The notes beneath the pieces are model-generated. The model was not told the origin of the DNA. It did no database searches and saw only the letters and a program-made list of their open reading frames with translations. This document shows positions 1 through 8,396 of a stretch of 64,000 nucleotides of DNA, one piece after another. Position 1 is the stretch's first letter. The number at the start of each line of letters is the position of its first letter. The DNA comes from Mucilaginibacter sp. cycad4 (lineage in GTDB: Bacteria; Bacteroidota; Bacteroidia; Sphingobacteriales; Sphingobacteriaceae), in contig NZ_CP139559.1 in assembly GCF_034263275.1 (NCBI RefSeq), positions 1,426,001 through 1,490,000 of the forward strand, written 5' to 3'. The position numbers and the translations under genes were made by a program.

Positions 1-69
1 ATTAATGACTTATCGGGTACGGACAAAGCTTCTTTAAAACAAAACGACGTGTTCGACTGGTTCGCATAA
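1..69 (+). CDS. C-terminal end of an unknown gene (partial)
   Basis: An open frame runs in from the left edge and stops at TAA 67-69. Only 22 residues are visible and they end in FDWFA. No family can be assigned from this. The next gene starts 34 bases downstream on the same strand, so the two may be cotranscribed. Confidence 0.5.
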   Translation: MNDLSGTDKASLKQNDVFDWFA

Positions 70-103
70 AAATTGGCAGAGTAATTGTATTGCTACCTGT
101 ACT

Positions 104-349
104 ATGAAAAACAATAATTTTGTAACCATATCCGACGCTTACCAGTTAGTAAGCGGCGCGAAAATAAAAGGCAAAAAACACGACGAAATATTTGAGCTTG
201 GAGCATACGATGCCCTTAAACGCGGCTATGTGCTTTATCCGCTTGAACATGGCGTAAAGTTTGATGATTTCAGCGTAATGATCTCTGAAAAAGAACTAAA
301 AAATAACTTCCTGATTGAGGCGGTTAAACAAAATGCAATAGCAGCTTAA
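104..349 (+). CDS. Small hypothetical protein, 81 aa
   Basis: An 81-residue protein starting at ATG with MKNNNFVTISDAYQL. It is soluble and mixed in charge, with no signal peptide or membrane segment, and I do not recognise the family. The codon pattern (many AAA, GAT and GGC) resembles its neighbours. A strong intrinsic terminator overlaps the stop codon, which supports a real transcription unit ending here. It may form a short operon with the gene that ends at position 69. Confidence 0.6.
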   Translation: MKNNNFVTISDAYQLVSGAKIKGKKHDEIFELGAYDALKRGYVLYPLEHGVKFDDFSVMISEKELKNNFLIEAVKQNAIAA

Positions 350-369
350 TAAACAAGCTGCTATTTTTT
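339..369 (+). terminator. Intrinsic terminator overlapping the stop of the 81-aa gene
   Basis: A perfect 9-bp stem (339-347 with 355-363, 7-nt loop) is followed directly by six T. The left arm includes the end of the last codon and the start of the stop codon. Confidence 0.75.
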
Positions 370-371
370 AC

Positions 372-436
372 ATTGCCTTTTCAAGTCATATAAAGGCAAT
401 AAACCTCATGCACAAGGTATTGAGCTCGTGCATGAG
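372..436. repeat. Two consecutive perfect 9-bp hairpins
   Basis: First stem: attgccttt (372-380) with aaaggcaat (392-400). Second stem: ctcatgcac (405-413) with gtgcatgag (428-436). They lie between convergent genes (81-aa gene on plus, 64-aa ORF on minus), so they may act as extra bidirectional terminators. Confidence 0.5.
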
Positions 437-440
437 CACT

Positions 441-635
441 TCATCTCTTGCTTTTCTCGTTCAATAATTGTACGTTTGCATTAACAAAGTACAAACCGAT
501 GCTGTTTAATAAATCAATCTGCTCAACAGTAATGTGGCCCATGGTGTCACAGCAGAAGGGTTTTGTGTCGATAATTCTCTTCTCTACTCCGGTGTAGTGC
601 TTTCGAAGCACCCGAACCGATCCTGCATTTACCAC
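441..635 (-). CDS. Small hypothetical protein, 64 aa
   Basis: An ATG-started 64-residue frame on the minus strand. It contains two adjacent Cys (DTKPFCCDTMGH) and then a hydrophobic stretch near LLNSIGLYFV. The composition looks like protein and no other gene claims the space. It lies divergent to the TPR gene. I do not recognise a family. It could be a genuine short conserved protein or a chance frame; codon use favours a gene only mildly. Confidence 0.45.
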   Translation of the reverse strand: MVNAGSVRVLRKHYTGVEKRIIDTKPFCCDTMGHITVEQIDLLNSIGLYFVNANVQLLNEKSKR

Positions 636-692
636 ATTAGTATAACATTAAGCATTACTTAAACGTAAGCTTAACTGAATTTGAAATTTTAT

Positions 693-1214
693 ATGGACAA
701 TTATTATTCAATAGAAGAAAAATACCTCCAGGCTGTTGATGAACTATCGTTCGGAGAAACACCTAAAGGCTTAAATATATTAAACCAGATCATTGCGGAT
801 GAGCCATTTTTTGCAAGGGCGCATTACCAGTTAGGGATGATCTACTATTACAAGATCCAGGATTACCAAACCGCAGGTTATCATTTTAAAACCTGTATGG
901 AACTGGAACCATCGTTCCCGGATAATTATACCCATTATCTTGACCTGGTAGTTTTCCTGGGGATGGATAAGCTGGTTTCAACCATTTCGGCCCAGGCTTT
1001 AACCACACCAGGAGTGAACAAGGCCCGCACCTTTGAGCTGCTTGGTTTGTTTTATGAAAAGCAAAAGGACTGGAATAAATCCTTAGGTTATTACCAGGAA
1101 GCTTTTATGGAAGTAACTGAAAAAGACGAGCGTAAAGACATTGAAGATAGCTTTAAACGCGTACGCTCAAAAATGAAGCAAAAACAGGCTTACCTGTATT
1201 TTATTACAGAGTAA
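693..1214 (+). CDS. Tetratricopeptide-repeat protein, 173 aa
   Basis: A soluble helical protein with TPR-like helix pairs. One repeat is near residues 25-58 (LNQIIADEPFFARAHYQLG, then a Tyr-rich helix), followed by a typical MELEPSFPDNY turn. Another is near 110-140 (ELLGLFYEKQKDWNKSLGYY). TPRs usually mediate protein-protein contacts; no enzymatic motif is present. I choose ATG at 693 because the longer frame begins with TTG at 681. A terminator-like hairpin follows. Confidence 0.75.
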   Translation: MDNYYSIEEKYLQAVDELSFGETPKGLNILNQIIADEPFFARAHYQLGMIYYYKIQDYQTAGYHFKTCMELEPSFPDNYTHYLDLVVFLGMDKLVSTISAQALTTPGVNKARTFELLGLFYEKQKDWNKSLGYYQEAFMEVTEKDERKDIEDSFKRVRSKMKQKQAYLYFITE

Positions 1215-1242
1215 ACTTGAATAGCTGTTTAATTGGATACTT

Positions 1243-1277
1243 AACGAATAGGCCCCTAATGAAGGGGCTTATTCGTT
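1243..1277 (+). terminator. Hairpin after the TPR gene
   Basis: A 14-bp stem with one G.T pair (1243-1256 with 1264-1277) and a 7-nt loop. It is followed by an A-run rather than a T-run, so it is a terminator or 3'-end stabiliser without a classic U-tract. Confidence 0.5.
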
Positions 1278-1437
1278 AGTAAAAAAATCCTAATTAATAA
1301 CGTCTGTTTAAAGATAAGTTATTAGTGTAAGCTGCGGTTATACAATTGAGGTACAATTTGTGTGAAAAATGTGCGGAGGCTGTACATTGCATTGTAATAA
1401 TTAAATTATCGTCTTTATATATTGATCATGATTAGCC

Positions 1438-1539
1438 ATGCCTAAATATTTAGTAAAGCAAGCGTTATTACTTGTTGCTATAGTTATAATTGTTCTCCTC
1501 TTGAGATATCTGGTAGCACTTTACGCGATCAACCGGTAA
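1438..1539 (+). CDS. 33-residue single-span membrane micro-protein
   Basis: ATG 1438 to TAA 1537-1539. The protein begins MPKYLVKQ and continues with an unbroken hydrophobic stretch (residues about 9-29) with Arg at 23 and at the C-terminus. This is a typical small inner-membrane peptide with positively charged ends. It ends one base before the stop of the convergent ctlX gene. Bases 1278-1437 ahead of it hold no other gene and could contain its promoter. The family is unknown. It could be a chance hydrophobic frame, but the tight packing against ctlX argues for a gene. Confidence 0.4.
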   Translation: MPKYLVKQALLLVAIVIIVLLLRYLVALYAINR

Positions 1540-1540
1540 G

Positions 1541-2458
1541 TTAAACAACAGGCAAATGCACTTCTGCCATCATACACCTTGCGCTGCCGCCGCCATTGAT
1601 TTCGATGGTATTAATATCAGCATAAACCAACTTTCCATACTGTTGTAAAGCCGAACGCTGTACTTCGGTCAAAGCGTTGAAAGCGTTTTGCGACATGACG
1701 ATCAATATATCGCCGGCTTTATTTTTCACCTCGAGCATATTGCCTGCAAACTGGTTCATCTGCTCAAAGTTGATTTCAATAATTTCCTTGTGCGATGATT
1801 TTAATGATTCGATAACCGTTATTTTTTCATGCGGATTAGGGATACTATTCAAACAAATCACCGCGAACCGGCTGCCGATGCACATCAGCACATTGGTATG
1901 ATAAATAGGCTTGCCTTTTTCATCAACGGCTTCAAAGCTGATGGGTTGATACCCTGATTGCTCACAGAAATAGTTAAGCACATCTTTATCTGTTCGGGGC
2001 GAGAGGCAAGCGTATGCTATTTCATTGTCCCTGTCAAGCACCATACTGCCGGTGCCTTCCAAAAAGCGGTGTTCAAGCTCAAAACGGCTCAGGTCAATTA
2101 CATGAGCTACTTTAAATTTATCCTCCAGGTTAGTTATGATATCTTCCCTGCGTTCAAGCCGGCGGTTTTCGGCCTGCATGGGGTAAAGAAAAACGCCGCC
2201 ATCGTTGTGAAAAGAAACCCAGTTGTTAGGAAATATCGAATCGGGTGTGTAGGGTTGTGGCGTGTCATCTATAACTGTAACTTCCACGCCGTTATCGCGC
2301 AAAGCAGCAACCATGCCATTAAACTCATTCAACGCTTTTTCCTGTACACCATTTTTTTCGGCATCAGGGTTTTGGAAAGCATTGCTTGCAGCAGTTTCCT
2401 CATTAAACCCAAAATTAACCGGGCAGATCATTAGTATATGTGATGTTGATTGACTCAT
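1541..2458 (-). CDS. ctlX: Citrulline hydrolase, CtlX-type amidinotransferase-fold enzyme
   Basis: 305 residues of the guanidino-group-modifying superfamily. Visible features are the N-terminal CPVNFGFNEETAASN segment, the PDSIFPNNWVSFH block that binds substrate, FLEGTGSMVLDR, the catalytic His in YHTNVLM, and the nucleophilic Cys in NGGGSARCMMAE near the C-terminus. CtlX-family enzymes hydrolyse citrulline to ornithine. It sits downstream of an arginine deiminase on the same strand (gap about 126 bp), so together they can take arginine to ornithine. A dimethylargininase-like activity is the alternative; the short GGGSARCM motif fits CtlX better. Confidence 0.8.
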   Translation of the reverse strand: MSQSTSHILMICPVNFGFNEETAASNAFQNPDAEKNGVQEKALNEFNGMVAALRDNGVEVTVIDDTPQPYTPDSIFPNNWVSFHNDGGVFLYPMQAENRRLERREDIITNLEDKFKVAHVIDLSRFELEHRFLEGTGSMVLDRDNEIAYACLSPRTDKDVLNYFCEQSGYQPISFEAVDEKGKPIYHTNVLMCIGSRFAVICLNSIPNPHEKITVIESLKSSHKEIIEINFEQMNQFAGNMLEVKNKAGDILIVMSQNAFNALTEVQRSALQQYGKLVYADINTIEINGGGSARCMMAEVHLPVV

Positions 2459-2463
2459 AATGT

Positions 2464-2599
2464 CTGAACCTTGATTTATGGGATTAATGGATTCTCAGGA
2501 TTTTTGTTTGTTTTTTGATTTTTAGATTGTTGTGATTTTGGGTATTGATTTGCTAATCGAATCCCATAAATCAAACGAATCTGTTTAATCCAGGTTCAG
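2464..2599. repeat. Nested palindrome between arcA and ctlX
   Basis: A perfect 15-bp inverted repeat (ttgatttatgggatt at 2471-2485, complement at 2560-2574) lies inside a second pair (ctgaacc 2464-2470, ggttcag 2593-2599). The outer right arm lies in the last codons of the arginine deiminase gene. The sequence resembles the dispersed AATCC-type palindromes of Bacteroidota and could end or process the arcA transcript. Confidence 0.55.
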
Positions 2600-4039
2600 A
2601 ATATTATCCCTGAATACCGGCATGCTCATGCAATGAAAACCACCGCGGGCACGGGAAAGTTCTGCCGAAGGCATTAATATTAACGTATCGGTTAAGCTTT
2701 GCGGATCGAGTTCATTATTCTCAAATTTTTGAAGCAACTCGGCCACCCTGATCACATTAAAACCGCCTTCTTTAAACGCCTCTACGGTTTTATCATTACG
2801 ATCATATCCAACAACTACGCCTTCTTTTAGCGCAAGCAGGTTGCAGGAGTCTGTCCACTGTTCGCGGGCATCAAAGGGGAAGGTGTTGTTGCCCGAGTAA
2901 ATGAACTTTGTTTTTACGCCGCTTTTAAGGTCGTTCTCGCTGATATCTGCCAACAGGTCTTCAATACAACCGAACAGCCTTGGCTTTTCATCTTTTTCAA
3001 ACTGAACAATTTCTGCCCGTTCTTTCTGTTTTTTATCAGCAAACCATGATATCGGCTCTCGTTCCTCAATAGGGGCCTCGGCTTTAGCAAGTGAACGGAG
3101 CAGCACCCAGGTATCGCGTTTTACCTGCGTAAAAACAGTATCGATATGCATATAATCACGCTTGTTCGGGATTTTTACGATGGTTACCTTCTTTACTACA
3201 TCGTGTTCAAACAATAGCCTGATAGCTTCGTTAGCGCCGCTGACAGAGGTCCGCTCGCTGCAGCCGATCACTAAATGATCGGGACTTACCATCATCACAT
3301 CGCCGCCTTCTAAAGTTGTACGGCCTTCTGCATCTTCGCCGGGGCGTAAAAAATGCTGGGCAGTTTCGGGAATCTCCAAAATGTTATCGCGATAAGCTTC
3401 AAACAGCGGATGGTTGAAAAAAATATACCGCATCAGCAACGTTTCGCGGAAACGGGCCTTTTTTGCCGGTTTGTTGAGCAGCATATGATTATTTACCGCT
3501 ATGCCCAAATCCCTCGAAAAAATAAGATTGGGGATAGGGGCAAAGATCATTTCTTCGGTTGTTAATGAACCCGAAATAAAGATCTTGGCCAGCTCAACCG
3601 GGTCGGTATCGGTAAGCTGCTGTTGTAAACGGTAATTACAGCTTTCAACGGCGCATACAGAGGCTACCAGTTTTTTACGGATATCCGGCTGTTGTAAAAT
3701 ATCAGCCAGCAGCGTTTGGATCTCGATAACTTTATCTGAGGAATGGAAGCCTGCATTATCAGGTTTAAAAAATGAACGGCGCGTACTTTCATCATCAATT
3801 TGCTGCAGCTTTCCTTTTATTTTATCCGGGTCAAGAAAATAGAGTAACAGCTTTACATAATAATCGTATTCATTCCTGCGCACAGTATCCAGGTGGATTA
3901 TATCCTCAAAAAGCCAGTCCTGCGCCTTTGAAGGCACAACTTTGCCCAGGCCACTATCCGGACTATGAATAAGCAGTGAACGTAGTGTGCCAATTTCGGA
4001 GGTTACATCTATTTTAAAATCGGAGTTGGTTAATGTCAT
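2585..4039 (-). CDS. arcA: Arginine deiminase-family protein
   Basis: 484 residues, longer than classical ADI (about 410). ADI landmarks are present: the N-terminal SEIGTLRSLLIHSPD, LIFSRDLGIAVN, EGGDVMMVSPDHLVIG, catalytic His in MHIDTVFTQV, and the Cys nucleophile in RARGGFHCMSMP. Predicted reaction: arginine + water to citrulline + ammonia. The product would feed CtlX downstream. No arcB/arcC (carbamoyltransferase/carbamate kinase) is nearby, so this is not the ATP-yielding ADI pathway. The extra length lies in an N-terminal third of unclear role. Confidence 0.8.
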   Translation of the reverse strand: MTLTNSDFKIDVTSEIGTLRSLLIHSPDSGLGKVVPSKAQDWLFEDIIHLDTVRRNEYDYYVKLLLYFLDPDKIKGKLQQIDDESTRRSFFKPDNAGFHSSDKVIEIQTLLADILQQPDIRKKLVASVCAVESCNYRLQQQLTDTDPVELAKIFISGSLTTEEMIFAPIPNLIFSRDLGIAVNNHMLLNKPAKKARFRETLLMRYIFFNHPLFEAYRDNILEIPETAQHFLRPGEDAEGRTTLEGGDVMMVSPDHLVIGCSERTSVSGANEAIRLLFEHDVVKKVTIVKIPNKRDYMHIDTVFTQVKRDTWVLLRSLAKAEAPIEEREPISWFADKKQKERAEIVQFEKDEKPRLFGCIEDLLADISENDLKSGVKTKFIYSGNNTFPFDAREQWTDSCNLLALKEGVVVGYDRNDKTVEAFKEGGFNVIRVAELLQKFENNELDPQSLTDTLILMPSAELSRARGGFHCMSMPVFRDNILNLD

Positions 4040-4180
4040 ATAGTACTATAATCGTACACAAATCTATCAGAAATTAAATTACAAAACGGGCTTACCCGGC
4101 AAAATTAAGGTTGAGTAATATTTGCCTGTTTCTATTGTTAATTCAGAACGTGAATATGTTGATTATATTAGATGGGTCTC

Positions 4181-4495
4181 TCAATCAATGATCTCCCGGT
4201 AAGTGTTCCTTTCCATCCTGATGTTTAATCTTTGCAGCATCGCCTTCATATCAAAGCCCTGTTGCTGATACTCCTGCTGCACTGCTTCCTTAGCCTTTTG
4301 TAAAACATCTTCGTTTTGCCAAATGGCAGTTGTAATGCAAATGAGGTTGCCTTGTTCGTCATAACGTTCAAAAGCCCTGTCTTCAATAAAGCCGTCGAGT
4401 TTTTTAATAAAGTCCCTGTTGATCTTCATCCGTTCTTTAAATTCCTGTTGAGCAGTTGCGGGAACAATAAATTGATCTATAAATATCTGTTTCAT
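4181..4495 (-). CDS. Antibiotic biosynthesis monooxygenase-like (ABM) domain protein
   Basis: 104 residues with the ferredoxin-like ABM pattern: MKQIFIDQFIVPATAQQEFKERM, a mid-protein GFIEDRAFERYDEQG strand-turn and TTAIWQNEDVLQKA. Such small dimeric proteins act as cofactor-free oxygenases or as stress-related binding proteins; the substrate is unknown. It lies 67 bp downstream of an AraC-type regulator on the same strand, which may control it. Confidence 0.65.
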   Translation of the reverse strand: MKQIFIDQFIVPATAQQEFKERMKINRDFIKKLDGFIEDRAFERYDEQGNLICITTAIWQNEDVLQKAKEAVQQEYQQQGFDMKAMLQRLNIRMERNTYREIID

Positions 4496-4562
4496 GATAA
4501 TCCTCGTTTTTTCTTCAAAAATCGGGGTAATTGAAACTCAATACTTGTAAAAAATCATTGAT

Positions 4563-5336
4563 TTACCAGGCTTGCGGTATTTTAAAGAAATCGGTAGGGT
4601 TTAATCCTGTAAATAGCTTAAATTCTTTATTGAAATGCGGCTGGTCAAAGTACCCGGCTTCCAAAGCTATTTGACCGAGCGGAGTATTTTGAGGTTTGCT
4701 ATCAACTATCGACCTGATTTTAATGATATTGGAAAACTGCTTTGGCGAAGTACCAACCACCCGCCTGAAGCGTTTTTCGAACGCATCCCGGCTTATATAA
4801 TGAGTATCGGCAAGGTCTTTAATTTTGATCATGCCTTTTGATAAACGGATCTTTTGCAGGGCAGATATAATCAACTGGTCCTGTTTGTGGTTTTCAATAT
4901 GTTTAAGCAGAAATTGTTCGGTGATGATTACCCGTTGTTGATTATTGGCAGCTTCTGCCAGTTGTTCTTCAATTAAAGCTAATTCATCCTGCGCAATAAA
5001 ATTATCAAGCGGTACAGTTGCTTCAAACAATTCATGAAGCGGATTTTTGAAAAACGCTGCCGCTCCGGCTGCTTTAAATAAAACCAGCATATTGCCCGTG
5101 CCGGGTTCATAATTAATTAGCCTGGGCGATTTTTTTAAGCCGGTGATCAAAGAGGAGGGAAGCTTACTGCTATGTGCCTGGGTAACATCACTGATATTGC
5201 CGCCGTACCTGAACGCCATTACCAGCGATGTATCGGGCAAAATACGATTGACCAGATCATTTGTAGCCTGGATAAAAACGTATTGCCGGATAAAAGGCTT
5301 CAGTATTTCGCCGGGCGTAAAGCGTTCAATATGCAT
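4563..5336 (-). CDS. AraC-family transcriptional regulator
   Basis: 257 residues. The N-terminal half (about 1-150) is a sensing domain with PDTSLVMAFRYGG, typical of Bacteroidota AraC proteins with a cupin-like DUF6597 domain. The C-terminal 100 residues carry two helix-turn-helix units: IKDLADTHYISRDAFEKRF, then LGQIALEAGYFDQPHFNKEF followed by GLNPTDFFK. It probably controls itself and/or the adjacent ABM gene. The effector is unknown. Confidence 0.85.
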   Translation of the reverse strand: MHIERFTPGEILKPFIRQYVFIQATNDLVNRILPDTSLVMAFRYGGNISDVTQAHSSKLPSSLITGLKKSPRLINYEPGTGNMLVLFKAAGAAAFFKNPLHELFEATVPLDNFIAQDELALIEEQLAEAANNQQRVIITEQFLLKHIENHKQDQLIISALQKIRLSKGMIKIKDLADTHYISRDAFEKRFRRVVGTSPKQFSNIIKIRSIVDSKPQNTPLGQIALEAGYFDQPHFNKEFKLFTGLNPTDFFKIPQAW

Positions 5337-5424
5337 TTAACTAAGATACAGAATTTGTTAAGCAGGAGATTATTGCTTAGCCTGCCAACTTATTGGCGCG
5401 GCTTAAGATGTTTGCGTGGTACAT

Positions 5425-7914
5425 TTAATACGGATCAACATCGGGCTGTACAATACTGCCCGTACTAAGTTTGGTTGTATAATACTGAGTGATCACATCC
5501 CTTAAAACAGTTTTTGCTTTTATGATAGAGATCCCGTCCTTCTCAAATTTGAGCATAATGCTTTTGATGTAATAATTGCGGATCCTGCTAATGAGTGGCT
5601 GCTCCGGGCCAATCACCCGTTCGCCGAAATGCTCCCGGAGGCGCGCGCCAAGATATTCGGCCTGGTTATGGAGCACATCGGGATTTTTATGCTTGATATC
5701 AAGGTTGATGATGCGATAGAACGGCGGATATTTAAAGCTTTTCCGCTCTTCCATCTCGGTAAAATAAAGATCGGCGTAATTGTTATCAATCACCTGCTTT
5801 AACACCCGGTGATAAATATCATAGGTTTGCACCACTACTTTGCCCTGTTTGCCCCGCCGGCCGGCCCTGCCGCTAACCTGCGCCAATAACTGGTAGCTCC
5901 GTTCATTGGCCCTGTAATCAGGAAATTTCAGCAAGCTATCAGCATTAATAATACCGATCAGCGTTACGTCCGAAAAATCGAGCCCCTTGGCCACCATCTG
6001 GGTGCCAACCAGGATATCTATTCTTTTTTCTTCGAGATCATTAAGGATAGTTTGCAGGGAGTTTCGTGACCGCGTAGTGTCCAGGTCCATACGGGCAATC
6101 CGGGCTTCGGGCAATAAAACGCTCAGTTCATCTTCAATTTTTTCGGTACCGAAGCCTTTATATTCTAAATGGGTAGATCCGCAGGCTGGGCAAATGGATG
6201 GTGTATCTTCCTTGTAACCGCAGTAGTGGCAATGCAGCTTGCCGCTGCTTTTATGATAGGTAAGGCTTACATCGCAATTGATACATTTTGGTGTATAGGC
6301 ACAAACCTTGCACATCAGGATAGGCGCATATCCGCGCCGGTTCTGAAATAAAATCACCTGCTCTTTATTTTCAAGCGCCTGTTTGATACCCTCCATCAAC
6401 ACACTGGTAAAGTGCGACTGGATAGTTTTTTGTTTGGTTTCATGAGCGATGCTCACCACCTGCACATCGGGCAGCTCAACACCTCCAAAGCGTTCGGTGA
6501 GCTCTGCAAAACCATATTTATGTGTGCGGGCGTTATAGTAACTTTCAAACGATGGCGTGGCCGAACCCAAAAGTACTTTACCCTGGTGCATGTTAGCTAA
6601 AAAAATTGACGCGTCGCGTGCGTTGTAACGCGGCGCCGGATCAAATTGCTTGTATGATGTTTCGTGTTCCTCATCAACAATGATCAATCCCAGATCGGCA
6701 AAAGGTAAAAACACGGATGAACGCGCGCCGAGCACAATCTTATACTCTCCGCTTAAAACTTTCTGCCAAACCTCCACCCGCTCATTATCATTAAAGCGGG
6801 AATGGTAAACACCGATATCGGCTCCAAAATACATCCGTAACCGTTCGATGATATGGGTTGTGAGGGCGATTTCAGGCAGCAGGTAAAGTACCTGCCTCCC
6901 GCTGCGCACTATCTCTTCTATCAGCCTTACGTACAACTGCGTTTTGCCCGATGAAGTTACGCCATGCAACAGGGTTACGTCTTTTTCTTTAAACTGACGG
7001 CGGATACTTTGAAGTACATCCGTTTGCTGTTCGCTCAACTCAAAGTTATTTCCTTCTTCTCCCTCTTCTTCAAAATGCAGACGGCTAACGCTCCTGTCCT
7101 CCGAAAAAAAGATCTCTTTTTCTATCAGCGATTTAATGCTCGATTCTCCGGCCCCGCTCTCTTCAATAAGCTCGTTTTTGGTGATGTTTTTTTGATGACG
7201 GGAAAGCTTGATATAAGCTAATAAAGCATCAGCCTGTTTAGGCGCACGCTTTTCCAATATCGGGAACAGCTCCCGCAAGTTATCCTGGTTATTATAAACC
7301 GGGTTGAGCGTAATAAAAGTGCGTTTACGAGGCTTATAACGTTCGTTCACCTCTTCAGATATATTGATGATGTTTTTCTCAAACATCAGCTTCAATATCG
7401 GCATTACAGTTTTCTGCCCCAAAAGCTTGGTAATATCACTTATGGTAAGCTCCGGCTGAATTTCGAGGGCTTCAACAATTAAAAACTCTTTATCGTGAAG
7501 CGTGGTTTTATCTATCTCATACTCCCGGTTAAGCATAATGCGGGTTTCGCTGGCCAGTTTTAGTGCCGATGGCAGCGCCGCGTTCATAACTTCGCCTATG
7601 TTGCACATATAGTAATCTGCCAGCCATTGCCAAAATTCAAGCTGCTTAAGGGTTACAACCGGGCGGTCATCCAATATCTCGATGATATATTTGGCCTCGT
7701 ATTTTTCGGGGGCCAGTTTACCTATCTCTTTAACAATTGCCGTATAAAGCTTGCTTTTGCCGAACTGCACCACCACTCTTTTGCCAATGGCAATAGCATC
7801 GTTTTGATCATAAGGAACCCGGTAGGTGTAGTTTTTTGAAATGGCCAATGGCAAAATCACTTCGGCAAAAAGTGTTTCACGGTCGGTATGTTCAATTTCG
7901 GCAAATTCTAACAT
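5425..7914 (-). CDS. priA: Primosomal protein N' (replication-restart helicase PriA)
   Basis: 829 residues. The N-terminal DNA-binding domain spans about 1-110 (VILPLAISKNYTYRVP). The helicase core has Walker A LLHGVTSSGKTQ, the DEEHE box and the LGSATPSFES motif. A zinc-binding insert has eight Cys (CKVCAYTPKCINCD, then CHYCGYKEDTPSICPACG). Motif V/VI elements are GTQMVAKGLDF and QVSGRAGR. PriA reloads the replisome at stalled forks. The gene starts six bases after the stop of the DUF423 gene, so the pair is probably one transcript. Confidence 0.96.
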   Translation of the reverse strand: MLEFAEIEHTDRETLFAEVILPLAISKNYTYRVPYDQNDAIAIGKRVVVQFGKSKLYTAIVKEIGKLAPEKYEAKYIIEILDDRPVVTLKQLEFWQWLADYYMCNIGEVMNAALPSALKLASETRIMLNREYEIDKTTLHDKEFLIVEALEIQPELTISDITKLLGQKTVMPILKLMFEKNIINISEEVNERYKPRKRTFITLNPVYNNQDNLRELFPILEKRAPKQADALLAYIKLSRHQKNITKNELIEESGAGESSIKSLIEKEIFFSEDRSVSRLHFEEEGEEGNNFELSEQQTDVLQSIRRQFKEKDVTLLHGVTSSGKTQLYVRLIEEIVRSGRQVLYLLPEIALTTHIIERLRMYFGADIGVYHSRFNDNERVEVWQKVLSGEYKIVLGARSSVFLPFADLGLIIVDEEHETSYKQFDPAPRYNARDASIFLANMHQGKVLLGSATPSFESYYNARTHKYGFAELTERFGGVELPDVQVVSIAHETKQKTIQSHFTSVLMEGIKQALENKEQVILFQNRRGYAPILMCKVCAYTPKCINCDVSLTYHKSSGKLHCHYCGYKEDTPSICPACGSTHLEYKGFGTEKIEDELSVLLPEARIARMDLDTTRSRNSLQTILNDLEEKRIDILVGTQMVAKGLDFSDVTLIGIINADSLLKFPDYRANERSYQLLAQVSGRAGRRGKQGKVVVQTYDIYHRVLKQVIDNNYADLYFTEMEERKSFKYPPFYRIINLDIKHKNPDVLHNQAEYLGARLREHFGERVIGPEQPLISRIRNYYIKSIMLKFEKDGISIIKAKTVLRDVITQYYTTKLSTGSIVQPDVDPY

Positions 7915-7920
7915 GCTTTA

Positions 7921-8310
7921 TTATTTGTTGCGGATAGCAGCTAATGCCAGCATCAACCAGCCTAAAATGAACAATAAACCGCCAATAGGTGTAATCGGCC
8001 CCATAGCTATAAGCCAGTTCCAGCCAAGCAGCTCGCGGCATGATAACAGGTACAACGACCCCGAAAAGAATATAATGCCAAAAGTGAACAGGTAGTAAGC
8101 TGTCGATATTAAGCCCCCGCTTTTCTCCCGCGCAAAAACAGCAAGAAACAATAAAGCAAATACATGATAAAAGTTGTATTGTACAGCAGTGTGCCAAACT
8201 TCAAGCTGGGCTGGGGCAAGCACTGCTTTTAAACCGTGGGCGCCAAAAGCGCCGGTTATAACGGCCAGCATCCCTAAAAACGAAGCGGTAATAATTATTT
8301 GTTTGTTCAT
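7921..8310 (-). CDS. DUF423 (YgdD-like) small integral membrane protein
   Basis: 129 residues from ATG 8310; the longer frame starts with TTG. There are four hydrophobic spans. Family signs are TGAFGAHGLKAVL, WHTAVQYNFYHVFAL and GPITPIGGLLFILGW. The function is unknown; DUF423 proteins are inner-membrane proteins found widely in bacteria. It is directly upstream of priA with 6 bp between. Confidence 0.88.
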   Translation of the reverse strand: MNKQIIITASFLGMLAVITGAFGAHGLKAVLAPAQLEVWHTAVQYNFYHVFALLFLAVFAREKSGGLISTAYYLFTFGIIFFSGSLYLLSCRELLGWNWLIAMGPITPIGGLLFILGWLMLALAAIRNK

Positions 8311-8373
8311 GCAGATATAAAAAGCTAAGTTAACCAATTGAAAGTATTACTTTAACGCCGTGGGGTAAAATTC

Positions 8374-8381
8374 TATATTTG
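8374..8381 (+). promoter_or_regulatory. -7 element TATATTTG
   Basis: Exact match to the Bacteroidota -7 consensus TAnnTTTG, 15 nt ahead of ATG 8397. No clear TTTG -33 element at 17-23 bp upstream. Confidence 0.4.
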
Positions 8382-8396
8382 CTGCACGCCCCTGCT

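Noticed and set aside
1958..2434. 158-codon plus-strand frame opposite ctlX
   Set aside because: Antisense shadow of ctlX; the minus-strand frame carries all catalytic motifs.
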